NCBI RefSeq assembly: GCF_024281035.1
Contig: NZ_JAMXLH010000025.1
Location: 62,001 to 126,000, forward strand
Reading direction: 5' to 3'
DNA from: Paraburkholderia sp.
GTDB lineage: Bacteria; Pseudomonadota; Gammaproteobacteria; Burkholderiales; Burkholderiaceae
DNA length: 64,000 bases
The notes beneath the pieces are model-generated. The model saw only the letters and a program-made list of their open reading frames with translations. It was not told the DNA's origin and did no database searches. The position numbers and the translations under genes were made by a program. Positions 28,001-35,987 of this stretch are shown here, piece by piece. The first letter of the stretch is position 1. Every line of letters starts with the position of its first letter.

Positions 28001-29384
28001 TGCTCGCGGGTCCGAACAGCATGACCGAACCGCTGAGGGTGCCGCCCGAGCCGGTCGAGCAGCCCGCGCTCGCGGCGCAGATTTCGATGCTCACGGGATC
28101 GAGCAGCCACGAGCCCGCGACGCCTTGCGGCGCGGCAACATTGATCGTCGCGCCGGTCACGTCGAGGCTGCCGCCCGACGTCTCGATCCACCCGCCGTTG
28201 CCGCCCGTAGCGCCGCCCGTCGCGCTGAGCGCGCCGTACACGCGCGAGGCCGTCGAACCGTACACGACGATGCTGCCGCCGTTGCCGCTCGTGAGCGCAT
28301 CGGCGTGAATCTGCGCGGCGGGGTCCATCCAGACCGCGTTGGCATCGGGAATGGCCGGATCGGCGCCGTGGGAGCCGCCGCCGATATGCACGATGCCGCC
28401 GCCCGCGCCGCCGCTCGCGTTGATATTTGCGCCCGCCAGCAGCCCGATGTCGTAGCCGGTCACATCGATTTGCCCGCCCGTCCGGGACGCGCCGCCCGAC
28501 GCATCGAGCGTCCCGCTGACGAGCGTCTCGCCGTTCGTGCCGCCGTCGAGGATGATGTGGCCGTTGCGCATCGCCAGACTTTGCGCGCGCACGATGCCCT
28601 GCTGGTTGATGACGGCGCTCGCGAGCGCTTCGGCCGTCTGCGCACTCATGACGACCGTGCCGCCGTCCGCCGCGAGCGTGCCGGTGTTGCCGAGCAGCGC
28701 GTTGGCGGCGCCCGCGTTGATCTTGATCGTCGTGAGGCCGTCGCCCGCGAAGTCGAGCGTGATGTCGCCGCCCGCGCCCAGCGCGACCGTGCCGAGTTTC
28801 GCGATCACCATGCCGCTGTTGCTGACCGTGCCGCCGAGCAGCGCGACGGTGCCGCCGTTGGCGGCGGTGATCGTGCCCGCGTTGCTCACGGCGGCGGTCG
28901 AATGGCCGACGAAGTGGAAATTACCCGCGAGAAAATCGGCGTCGGCGATGTTGAGCGTCGACGCAACGAGCGAGCCGACACTCACCGACGAGCCTGCCGA
29001 GAACAGCACGCCCGCCGGATTGACGAGAAAGACTTTGCCGTTCGCGCGCAGGCTGCCGGCAATCGTGCTGGGATTGTTGCCGACCACGCGGTTGAGCAGC
29101 GCGGCCTGCGCCGAGGGCTGCGCGATGTTCACCGCTTCGCCCGAGGCAATCGAAAACGTGTTCCAGTTGACGATGGCGTTCGCCGTGCTTTGCGTGATGT
29201 TCATCTGCGACGCACTCGGCGCGCTGACCGTCACGCCGCCCGCCACGACCTGCGCGCCGGTCGGGTTGGCCAGCCCGGACGGCGCGTACGCCACCTCGAA
29301 CAGCGCAGCCGCCACGCTTGCGATCGCCTTTGCCTGCATGGGCCGCATGGGCATCATGGGCCGCGTCCTGCCACGCTTGTTCAT
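25002..29384 (-). CDS. TpsA-type filamentous haemagglutinin-like exoprotein with CX5C motifs and MBG domain
   Basis: 1460 aa from the ATG at 29,384 (MNKRGRTRP), preceded by GAGGGG; an ATG 11 codons upstream is possible. A basic start and hydrophobic AIASVAAALFEVAYA give an export signal. The TPS domain follows (about 30-170: VVAGGVTVSAPSASQMNITQ, IVNWNTFSIASGEAVNIAQP, LLNRVVGNNPSTIAGSLRAN, GKVFLVNPAGVLFSAGSSV), which TpsB recognises. The body is Gly/Ser/Thr-rich beta-helix-like sequence. Near the end an MBG-like repeat is seen (TVIVTADGATRLAG, ATSGLINGDTAAGTLAGTLS). Three CX5C pairs and a C-terminal CX8C are unusual. Third gene of the CHAT-tpsB-tpsA operon; secreted or surface-held. Confidence 0.9.
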   Translation of the reverse strand: MNKRGRTRPMMPMRPMQAKAIASVAAALFEVAYAPSGLANPTGAQVVAGGVTVSAPSASQMNITQSTANAIVNWNTFSIASGEAVNIAQPSAQAALLNRVVGNNPSTIAGSLRANGKVFLVNPAGVLFSAGSSVSVGSLVASTLNIADADFLAGNFHFVGHSTAAVSNAGTITAANGGTVALLGGTVSNSGMVIAKLGTVALGAGGDITLDFAGDGLTTIKINAGAANALLGNTGTLAADGGTVVMSAQTAEALASAVINQQGIVRAQSLAMRNGHIILDGGTNGETLVSGTLDASGGASRTGGQIDVTGYDIGLLAGANINASGGAGGGIVHIGGGSHGADPAIPDANAVWMDPAAQIHADALTSGNGGSIVVYGSTASRVYGALSATGGATGGNGGWIETSGGSLDVTGATINVAAPQGVAGSWLLDPVSIEICAASAGCSTGSGGTLSGSVMLFGPASTPISDQQITTQLNDGTSVTVQTSSGDITVDTGANIAKTAGADATLTLESSGNVVFNFGAAITSSAGKLNVDLEANVNGTAGSNAVTLGGTTVNTNGGTFTIGNTGQSAVNIENSTINTDGGAAGINGTAASGNAVAIGYSLVSTGAGALTVHGTSSAAGNGIDLSQSALQTSNGNIGLVGTGFASSATASGVTIFGNYQSGPTVTPAIDVTGSGAVSIQGSAGGFDGTGVSLNGTELSALSGPVAVTGTVAASNFGIGVNDVFSAFNTSSGGVTINGSVTASTSATLSGATGVLLEGPGQFFAGSGTITLPTIQTASGAISVTGSTPASLNGSVALDVDAAQIVSANGAITLTGNSTGTAARGASSSGVVLENTTVNSDTVTQPNTGITTGTGTLAIYGSGLGSGVEGVLVADGSTITSNNGGAIDVRGVVTSPTPSTSGDNVQFDYGTLVYNGTITATAPNSTIALAGSTNTSDAGLALGGVAESSAFTHPAGTVSVSAASGGTVALRAANDNTSTSLLAANATVTSPGGTLAILAASVDPATFALIAQNSTPITLFGPDAGGLSIDMATFNAFTGFTTLALGSDTQTGLIVVDGICSDSISCTTLSKPVLNMNLTLANPGSGSQGIELPHGISVGNHTLTLDSAGAVTDPGGIQAAGLLLVGPGSFTLNDPQNDVGVLAMMNAGNVNFFNSVGFVIGPIVSHAYDATSGTLTTIDATNSTLTGNLLAQAGTGGIGLGGGTASPGGPTGGMNTNLTAGGTIDLVMENGVFTDNGTGTVSAGNGWRIWAATWNGETRGNVQPNTLQPNFYGCSYGAGCVWGGTVPLTGDHFVYIARPTVIVTADGATRLAGAPNPNFAYATSGLINGDTAAGTLAGTLSTPATQGSPAGQYPIDPAFVSLVGYIVVNDPGTLTVSALDPDLPLAQSGLQSFFGPAEKTFVYENNLQGTNICVGSNQPLFSTTPPGENQDLLAVEWKRVRSQPNLNSCMLANGQHGCGDF

Positions 29385-29432
29385 CCCGCACCCCTCGCGC
29401 CGGACCGTGCCCGGCATGACGGTGACATCGTC

Positions 29433-29488
29433 AAAAGGTGTTGCTCAAAGAGCCTTGCTCAACGGGTCCTGCTCAAAAGGTCTTGCTC
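29433..29488. repeat. 14-bp tandem repeat across the tpsB stop codon
   Basis: Four 14-base units (plus-strand form AAAAGGTSTTGCTC, with variants AAAGAGCCTTGCTC and AACGGGTCCTGCTC). On the coding strand the first unit supplies the last TpsB codons Ser-Lys-Thr-Phe and the TGA stop; the other three fill most of the gap to tpsA. The unit is not a multiple of three, but the stop in the first copy protects the reading frame from copy-number change. Confidence 0.85.
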
Positions 29489-31152
29489 AACTGCATGTAA
29501 AACGTCGGCACCTTGTCGTTGCCGGTGGTGTCGGGCGACGTCGTGCGCCACGCCACGGTGCCCTGCCACGCAAATCCATACGGCAGCGACACATACGCAC
29601 CGATCCCGGCGCCGCTGCGCGTGAGGTTGTTGTCCCCCTGCCCCGGGCGCGTGTTCGCATTGAACCAGCCGGTGCCGAAGTCGAAGAACGTGAACGCCGT
29701 GATCTGCGCGTTGATCGCGTAGCGCAGTTCGGCGGTGGCGACGAAGCCTTCGTCGACGAGCCCTTCCGAGGGCGAATACGCCCGCACCGCGTGCGGGCCG
29801 CCGAGCAGGAAGCGCGACGAATCGTCGAGTGTGGTCGCGGCCCACTGCCCCGAAAAACCGAGGAAGAGATTCAGCTTTTCGGTCAGCGCGTTCAGGCGGT
29901 TGGCAAAGAATGTCGCGCGCATTTCGGTGCCCGCCGTGTTGCGTCCGAACACCGACTGGTCGATCAGAAAATTCGTGTTGTCCCTGAAATGCAGGCTGCC
30001 GATCAGCAGTTCGAGATCGGCGCTGTTGAAGCCGCCGCCGAAGAACGTGTCGCGGCTCTCGTACGTGACGCCCAGGCTGCCTTCCACCAGCGAGCGGCGA
30101 TTGTGGTCGTCGACGATGCCGATGTTGTCCGAGAGATCGCGATACTCGAAGTTCGCGCGCCCGAGCAGGTTCTGGTTGCGCGTGCGCAGCAGCGGATGGG
30201 TGACCGTGAGATCGACCACGGTGGCCTCGCCGGTGGCGTCGAGCACCGAGAACTCCTTGCCGAGCGTGTAATTCATGCGCGCCACGGCCACGCCCACGCG
30301 CGTGCCGACGCTATTGACGGGCGCTTCGTAGCCGACGCGCCCGTACACGGTGTCGAGCCGTTCGGAGCCGAGAATGCGCAGGTCGAGGTTGTCGCCGATG
30401 CCGAACGGCGAGTTCAGCCGCGCGAGCGCGCCGAGCCGCCAGGTGCCGCTCGCCGCCGCGCCGTAGTTGTCGAGATCGACGGCCATGCTCCAGCGCTTCG
30501 CGGGCGCGACGTTGATCGTGAGGTCCACGGTGCCGGGCTCGCTGCCCGCCTCGATGGCCGAGGTCACCGTGATGCCGGGCAGGTCCGAGAGCAGCAGCAT
30601 CGTGCGTTCGAGCACCTGCTGCCTGAGCGGCGCGCCCACCGGAATCCGCTCCACGCGCTCGCGCAGGAGCGACTCCTTGATCGGCGTGCCCGCCGCCACG
30701 TCGAGCCGCACGTGCCCGACGCGGCCTTCCAGCACGCTCAGTTGCACGTCGCCCGACGTGACGTCCTGCGGCGGAATCACCACCTGCGCCAGCACGTAGC
30801 CGCGCTCGCGATAGATCTGCGCGATGCGCGCGGCAATCGCCTGCAGATCCGCGAAACCGATCTGCGAGCCGATCTTGTCGCGCACCGGCGCAAGCAGTTC
30901 ATCGGCCGGAATCGAGTCGTTGCCCTTGAGCGTGAGGGATTTCAGCACGAACGTCGCGCCGCCCGGCGGCGCGGTGACGCCCTCGCCCGGCGGCACGGCG
31001 GGCAGCGCATTGGCGCCGCCGGGCGGCGCCGGGCGCGTTTCGCGCGGCTGCGTCTGATTGAGAATGGAGCCCGCATTCGGCACGGTCTGCCCCCACGCCA
31101 GCGCACTGCTTGCCGACGCAAGCGCGGCAATCGTCCGGAGTTTTAATGTCAT
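29473..31152 (-). CDS. TpsB outer-membrane transporter (ShlB/FhaC/HecB family)
   Basis: 559 aa. Signal peptide (TIAALASASSALAWGQ), a Pro-rich linker, then POTRA domains (FVLKSLTLKGNDSIPADELL; AQIYRERGYVLAQVVIPPQD; LEGRVGHVRLDV) and a 16-strand beta-barrel region with FLLGGPHAVRAYSPSEGLVD, the VRGY/F-like tip of loop L6, where R-A-Y is present. The C-terminus YMQLSKTF ends in Phe as expected for insertion by the BAM complex. It exports the TpsA encoded next. The tpsB start lies 1 base after the CHAT gene stop, so the three genes form one operon. Confidence 0.95.
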   Translation of the reverse strand: MTLKLRTIAALASASSALAWGQTVPNAGSILNQTQPRETRPAPPGGANALPAVPPGEGVTAPPGGATFVLKSLTLKGNDSIPADELLAPVRDKIGSQIGFADLQAIAARIAQIYRERGYVLAQVVIPPQDVTSGDVQLSVLEGRVGHVRLDVAAGTPIKESLLRERVERIPVGAPLRQQVLERTMLLLSDLPGITVTSAIEAGSEPGTVDLTINVAPAKRWSMAVDLDNYGAAASGTWRLGALARLNSPFGIGDNLDLRILGSERLDTVYGRVGYEAPVNSVGTRVGVAVARMNYTLGKEFSVLDATGEATVVDLTVTHPLLRTRNQNLLGRANFEYRDLSDNIGIVDDHNRRSLVEGSLGVTYESRDTFFGGGFNSADLELLIGSLHFRDNTNFLIDQSVFGRNTAGTEMRATFFANRLNALTEKLNLFLGFSGQWAATTLDDSSRFLLGGPHAVRAYSPSEGLVDEGFVATAELRYAINAQITAFTFFDFGTGWFNANTRPGQGDNNLTRSGAGIGAYVSLPYGFAWQGTVAWRTTSPDTTGNDKVPTFYMQLSKTF

Positions 31153-31153
31153 G

Positions 31154-33397
31154 TCAGGTTCCGCGCGCGATGCTCAAACGCCAGCCGCCCATCAGGTCGA
31201 ACGGCGCCCAGAAAAACGGATGGGCGAAACGCGGCTCTTTCATCACGGCGAGCTGCGCGGCGCGCATCGCGTCGATCGCTTCCTTGCCTTGTGCGAGTTG
31301 CGAGTAGAAGGTGCGCATCGTGAGCGCGGTGGATTCGTCGGCAACGGGCCACATCGAGACGATCAGGCTCGTCGCGCCCGCGTAGAAAAACGCGCGCGTG
31401 AAGCCGAGGATTTCGTCGCCGCGCGCGATGCGCCCGAGGCCCGTCTCGCACGCGGAAAGCGTGACGAGCGCAACGTTGTTGAGCTTCAGGTTGTAGACGT
31501 CGAGTGCGAGCAGCGAGTCGGGGCCGTCGGCGGGCTGCGTGGCGGGCGCGAGCAGGATGCGCGAATGCAGCGGATCGATCGTGTCGGCTTCGGCGTGCGT
31601 CGCGACGTGCAGCACGCGGCCCGCCGGGGCGCTCTCGCGGAACTGCGAGCGGGTGGCCGCGCTTTGCAGGAACAGCGCCTTCGTCGCGAAGAGCGGCGCA
31701 ATGCCCTCCACTTCGGCCTGCGCGCCCGGCAGCGCGAATTGCGGCGCGATTTGCGGATTGCCGAACGCGACCAGATTGCTCGCGACCGTCTGGCGCCGCG
31801 CCTCCAGTTGCAGCGCGACGCTCGCCGACGGCTGGAGCGCAATCGGATGCTGCTCGATCAGGTAGCCGTTCGGGCCGCGCAACGCCTGGAACGGCAGATA
31901 GTGCAGCGCACCGTGCGGCACGATCAGGAGCCGCTCTTCGGGACGCAGCGCAAGCGGCGCGATCAGGAGCTGGTACAGCTTCTCGCCGTAGGCGATCGCG
32001 GCGGGACGCCGGTGCACGATGGCGTTGCGCACGTCGGTCACGGCGGATTCGATGTCGGCGCGCGCAATCGGCAGCGTGTGGCCCTGCAGTCCGTCGCGGC
32101 GGATCACCCAGACGACCAGCGTCTTGTCGAGGGTATGAAACTCGACGATTGCCTCGTTCGGCTGCAACGCATCGCGCACAGCCTGCAAGGTCGGCACCGT
32201 GCCGTTGAGCAACGTGTCGTCCACACCCGTATCGACGCGGTTGCGCACGACGTCGAGCAGCGTGCGCGCGCGGCTGCGCTCGGAAAGATTCCACGCGCTC
32301 TCGTAGTCGCCCGCATCGACGGCAAGCTTGATCGCTTCCTCGAACACCGATTGCGTGTCGCCGAAGAGGCCCGTCTTGAACTCGTCGCTGCGAAAACGCG
32401 CGCGGATCTTTTCCGAATCGTCCACGGCGTGCAAATACGCCTCGCGCGCGCGCGCCTTGTCGCCGAGCGCGAGATACGCGCGGCCGATGCCTTCGTGGAC
32501 CCACAGGTTGTCGTAGTTCGCATCGCTCGTCGTGCCGCTCGCGAGCTGCGCCTGGTACACCTTGAGCGCTTCGGCGGGCTTGCCTTCGGCGAGCAGCAGC
32601 TTGCCCTCGATGCGGCCATAGGCGGGCGCGAGTTCGGGGACAGCGGGCGGCCCCGCCGCTTCGAGCGTCTGGCGCGCGGCGCCCGTGTCGCCAATCGCGA
32701 TCTGCGCGTTCGTGATCGACAGTTGCACGAGCGGCCTGAAGCGCGCGGACGCCGTGAGCATGGCCTCGTCGTACGCGGCGAGCGCGCCCCGTGCATCGCC
32801 GCGCCGCAGCGCCACGTCGCCCAGTACCTTGTTCGCGGGCGCGAATACCTGGTCGGGCGCTTTCGGATGCGAAGCGAGCGCCTCGCGCGCGTATTTTTGC
32901 GCATCGTCGAGGTCGCCCGCATAGCTGTACGCAATCGCCAGGTCGCGCTTCGAGAGCGCGGCGAGATCGGCATTGTCGGTGCGCTCGGCGACGACGAGTG
33001 CGCGCGCCGCAGCGTTGATGCTGTCGCGGAAGTCGCCGCGCTCGGCTGCGGCCACCGACATGCTGCAATAGTCGTAAGCGGGCAGCGCGACGCGATCGCG
33101 CGACAGCAGCAGCCGGCCTTCGTCGGTCAGCGAGCGGAGCGTTTCGGCGTCGCGTTCGCGTTCGGCGGCCTCGCGGAAACCCTGCGATTCGGGTGCCAGA
33201 CCCGTAGCGCCAGCAGCGGCTGTCCGGGCAGGGGCCGGTGCTGACGACGGCGTGGCCGCGCGCGCGGCGGGCGGCATGGCGAGCGCGTACGCCAGTACAA
33301 CCCCCGAAACCGCCGCACCCAGCCAGCGCGCGCGACGCGCCCTCGCGCGCCACACGATCAAGTGCCTTCCCGCCAACTGTCGTTCGAGAACGTTCAC
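31154..33397 (-). CDS. TPR/CHAT domain caspase-like protease, TPS-linked
   Basis: 747 aa from the GTG at 33,397, which has AGGAAG 5 bases upstream; an ATG nine codons earlier has no ribosome-binding site. A membrane segment or uncleaved signal (WLGAAVSGVVLAYALAMPPAARA) suggests the rest is periplasmic. Residues about 80-390 are TPR-like helices (AYDYCSMSVAAAERGDFRDS, YLALGDKARAREAYL). The C-terminal CHAT domain has both catalytic parts: the His in VLHVATHAEADTIDP (near 599) and the Cys in VTLSACETGLGRI (near 649), followed by FFYAGATSLIVSMWPVAD. It is expected to cleave a partner protein; TpsA is the obvious candidate by operon position. Substrate is not shown by the sequence. Confidence 0.93.
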   Translation of the reverse strand: MNVLERQLAGRHLIVWRARARRARWLGAAVSGVVLAYALAMPPAARAATPSSAPAPARTAAAGATGLAPESQGFREAAERERDAETLRSLTDEGRLLLSRDRVALPAYDYCSMSVAAAERGDFRDSINAAARALVVAERTDNADLAALSKRDLAIAYSYAGDLDDAQKYAREALASHPKAPDQVFAPANKVLGDVALRRGDARGALAAYDEAMLTASARFRPLVQLSITNAQIAIGDTGAARQTLEAAGPPAVPELAPAYGRIEGKLLLAEGKPAEALKVYQAQLASGTTSDANYDNLWVHEGIGRAYLALGDKARAREAYLHAVDDSEKIRARFRSDEFKTGLFGDTQSVFEEAIKLAVDAGDYESAWNLSERSRARTLLDVVRNRVDTGVDDTLLNGTVPTLQAVRDALQPNEAIVEFHTLDKTLVVWVIRRDGLQGHTLPIARADIESAVTDVRNAIVHRRPAAIAYGEKLYQLLIAPLALRPEERLLIVPHGALHYLPFQALRGPNGYLIEQHPIALQPSASVALQLEARRQTVASNLVAFGNPQIAPQFALPGAQAEVEGIAPLFATKALFLQSAATRSQFRESAPAGRVLHVATHAEADTIDPLHSRILLAPATQPADGPDSLLALDVYNLKLNNVALVTLSACETGLGRIARGDEILGFTRAFFYAGATSLIVSMWPVADESTALTMRTFYSQLAQGKEAIDAMRAAQLAVMKEPRFAHPFFWAPFDLMGGWRLSIARGT

Positions 33398-33649
33398 ATC
33401 GGCTTCCTGCGGAACACACAGCATGCGAGCGAGCCCGGTGCGGCACGCGCCGGACTATTTCACAGAGGTAAACGAGCCAGCCACGGAATTTTTGAAAACG
33501 CGGATGCCCGCCGCCGACGCCGCGCGTATCCAGCCACTACACTTCTTTCAAAAATCGGCAGTGTCAGTCGTCTTGAAGATAAGGTGCGCGTGCCTCGCCC
33601 TGCCCGCTGCGCCGGGAGGCGGCGGGCCATTGCCATGGAGCGTCGCTCG

Positions 33650-35944
33650 ATGAACAGTCCCGACGACAAGACGGTTATCGTGTCCGCGCCTGCCGGGCAG
33701 GACGGCGCGCGTGCGCACGAAACGCCGGATGTCGCCGTCGTTCGTGATACGGCCGCGCAGGAACCGGCGCGGGAGACGGAGGACGACGCGGCGGGGAAAG
33801 CGGCAGGCGAGGCGAAGGGCGAGACAGACGGCGGCAATGCGGAGGCAAGCGGCGAAGGGCCGGGCGACACTGCGGCGCCGCACACCGGGCAACCTGCGGA
33901 ATCCGCAGGCCCGGCGACCCGGGAAGACGAGGCGACCCGTATCGTGCCGCCTGCGCCCGCCACCCCAGCCGCACCCGCAGCCGCAGCCGCAGCCGCACCA
34001 GTTCAAACACAAACGCCCGCCGCCGCGAGCGATCTCGCCGCCGATCCCGGCGCGCACCAGGCGCTGCCCGTCGGCACGACCATTTCGGAGTTCGAGATCG
34101 CCGGGCTGATCGGCGAAGGCGGTTTCGGCATCGTCTATCTCGCGTGGGACACGCTGCTGCGCCGCCGCGTCGCGCTCAAGGAATACATCCCGGCTTCGCT
34201 CGCGACGCGCGCCGTCGGCACGAGCCAGGTGACGGTGCGCTCGCAGCGCAACGAAGAAACGTTTCGCGCGGGCCTGAGGAGTTTCATCAACGAGGCGCAA
34301 CTGCTCGCGCAGTTCGACCATCACTCGCTCGTCAAGGTCTACCGGTTCTGGGAAGCCAACGGCACCGCGTACATGGTGATGCCGTATTACGAAGGCGAAA
34401 CGCTCAAGGACGCGCTGCGCCAGATGCCCGAGCCGCCCGGCGAAGCCTGGCTGCGCGCGTTGCTCGCGCCGCTCCTCGAAGCGCTCGCGGTGCTGCATGG
34501 CGCACAGTGTTTCCATCGCGACATCGCGCCGGACAACATCATGCTGCTCAAGGGCAGCCAGCGCCCGCTCCTGCTCGACTTCGGCGCGGCGCGGCGCGTG
34601 ATCGGCGACATGACGCAGGCGCTTACGGTCATCCTCAAGCCCGGCTATGCGCCGGTTGAGCAGTACGCCGAAGTGCCGTCGATGAAACAGGGGCCGTGGA
34701 CCGATATCTATGCGCTCGCGGCGGTGGTCTATTACGCGATCGAAGGGAAGACGCCGCCCGCCGCGGTCGGGCGGCTGCTGAGCGACACCTGCGCGCCGCT
34801 CGCGACCGTCGCGGCGGGACGCTACAGCGAATCCTTCCTGCGCGCCATCGACCACGCGCTGGCCGTGCGGCCCGAGGACCGTCCGCAGGACGTGCAGGCG
34901 CTCGCGGCGGAACTGGGGATCGCTATCGGTGACGGAACAGCGACGCCGCCCGCCGATGGTGCGACGACTGGCGCTGCGCCTGCTGCGGTGCGCGCTGCGG
35001 CGGGCGGGTTTGCTACTGGCACCACGTCTGCCAGGGCCGCCACGCCGGGCACATCAGGCACGCCGCGCAGCACGACGGGCGCTACGGGCACCGCATCGAC
35101 ACCCGCTGCAACCACGCGCGCGGGCGGTAAGCGCGGCTCGATGATCGCCGCCGTGGCGGCGGGCGTCGCGATACTGGGCGCGATAGGCGCATGGTTCGCG
35201 CTACGGCCAACCGGCGCGCCGCCCGCGAGCGCCCAGCACGCAAGCGCCACGGTCGCCGCCGCACCGCCCGCTGCGTCCCCGGCTGCCACCGCCGAACTGC
35301 CGCCCGTGCCGCCCGCGAGCGCCACCACCGCAGCGACCACCGCAGCAACTACGACAGCGACCGCGACAACGCCAGGCGCAAACACAGCGACACCGGCGGA
35401 ACCGCCGCTGCCGCCGTTCACGCCATCGGGCGAATTCGGACGCATCGTCGCGCTGTCCGATCCGTCGATCCGCGTCACGACGAAGTTGCGCAGCACGAAG
35501 GCGCGCATCAAGAAGGACTTCCTGGCATTCCAGGTGACGAGCGACCGCGCGGGCTACGTCTACGCGTTCATGGTCGATCCGCAGGGCAACTATCTGATGC
35601 TGCTGCCGAACCAGCGCGACAAGGCGAACACCATCGCAGCCGGGCAAACGCTCTCGCTGCCGCGCCCGAGCTGGCCGATGCTCGCCGACGCGCCCGCAGG
35701 GCCGATCCATTTCATCGTGCTCGTCTCGCCGCAAGCGCGCGACTTCTCCGCTGCGGGCCTGCAACAGGGCGACGTCTTCGCGGACTTCCCTGCGGAGGCG
35801 CAAGCTGCCGCCGCCGCGCACCGCACCGCGAGCTACTCGCCGTTCGCGGGCACCGCGCGCTGCGCGCCCGGCGCGCCGAAGTGCAGCGACGCATTCGGCG
35901 CGGCAGCGTTCCAAATCGACGTGGTGGGCGCGTCCGGGCAGTAG
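33650..35944 (+). CDS. Transmembrane Ser/Thr protein kinase with DUF4384 domain (PpkA-like)
   Basis: 764 aa from the ATG at 33,650 (GGAG 9 bases upstream). Acidic, Ala/Pro/Thr-rich N-terminal 145 residues; Hanks-type kinase domain from about 147 to 425 with LIGEGGFGIVYL, the VALKEYIP lysine, FHRDIAPDNIMLL catalytic loop near 288 and DFGAARRV near 310; low-complexity linker; one membrane segment near 498-518 (MIAAVAAGVAILGAIGAWF); and a periplasmic DUF4384 domain at about 600-750 (ARIKKDFLAFQVTSDRAGYV, GNYLMLLPNQRDKANTI). All catalytic residues look intact. It is divergent from the CHAT operon and is the likely writer for the FHA-based T6SS switch, with the outer domain as a possible sensor. 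Confidence 0.93.
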   Translation: MNSPDDKTVIVSAPAGQDGARAHETPDVAVVRDTAAQEPARETEDDAAGKAAGEAKGETDGGNAEASGEGPGDTAAPHTGQPAESAGPATREDEATRIVPPAPATPAAPAAAAAAAPVQTQTPAAASDLAADPGAHQALPVGTTISEFEIAGLIGEGGFGIVYLAWDTLLRRRVALKEYIPASLATRAVGTSQVTVRSQRNEETFRAGLRSFINEAQLLAQFDHHSLVKVYRFWEANGTAYMVMPYYEGETLKDALRQMPEPPGEAWLRALLAPLLEALAVLHGAQCFHRDIAPDNIMLLKGSQRPLLLDFGAARRVIGDMTQALTVILKPGYAPVEQYAEVPSMKQGPWTDIYALAAVVYYAIEGKTPPAAVGRLLSDTCAPLATVAAGRYSESFLRAIDHALAVRPEDRPQDVQALAAELGIAIGDGTATPPADGATTGAAPAAVRAAAGGFATGTTSARAATPGTSGTPRSTTGATGTASTPAATTRAGGKRGSMIAAVAAGVAILGAIGAWFALRPTGAPPASAQHASATVAAAPPAASPAATAELPPVPPASATTAATTAATTTATATTPGANTATPAEPPLPPFTPSGEFGRIVALSDPSIRVTTKLRSTKARIKKDFLAFQVTSDRAGYVYAFMVDPQGNYLMLLPNQRDKANTIAAGQTLSLPRPSWPMLADAPAGPIHFIVLVSPQARDFSAAGLQQGDVFADFPAEAQAAAAAHRTASYSPFAGTARCAPGAPKCSDAFGAAAFQIDVVGASGQ

Positions 35945-35987
35945 CCCCCGCTACAGCCGTTGCGCGCATGAGGTTCTGGAGACCGGC

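Noticed and set aside
27102..31146. Plus-strand open frames of 840 and 869 residues
   Set aside because: Antisense to tpsA and tpsB; composition is Arg/Ala or Ser/Pro-rich without any family motif.
22797..33033. Minus-strand 78-residue frame at 22,797-23,033 in the AT-rich region
   Set aside because: No ribosome-binding site, Met/Asn/Lys-rich sequence from low GC, no recognised family.
31058..33244. 728-residue plus-strand open frame
   Set aside because: Shadow of the CHAT gene, whose two catalytic motifs are clear on the other strand.
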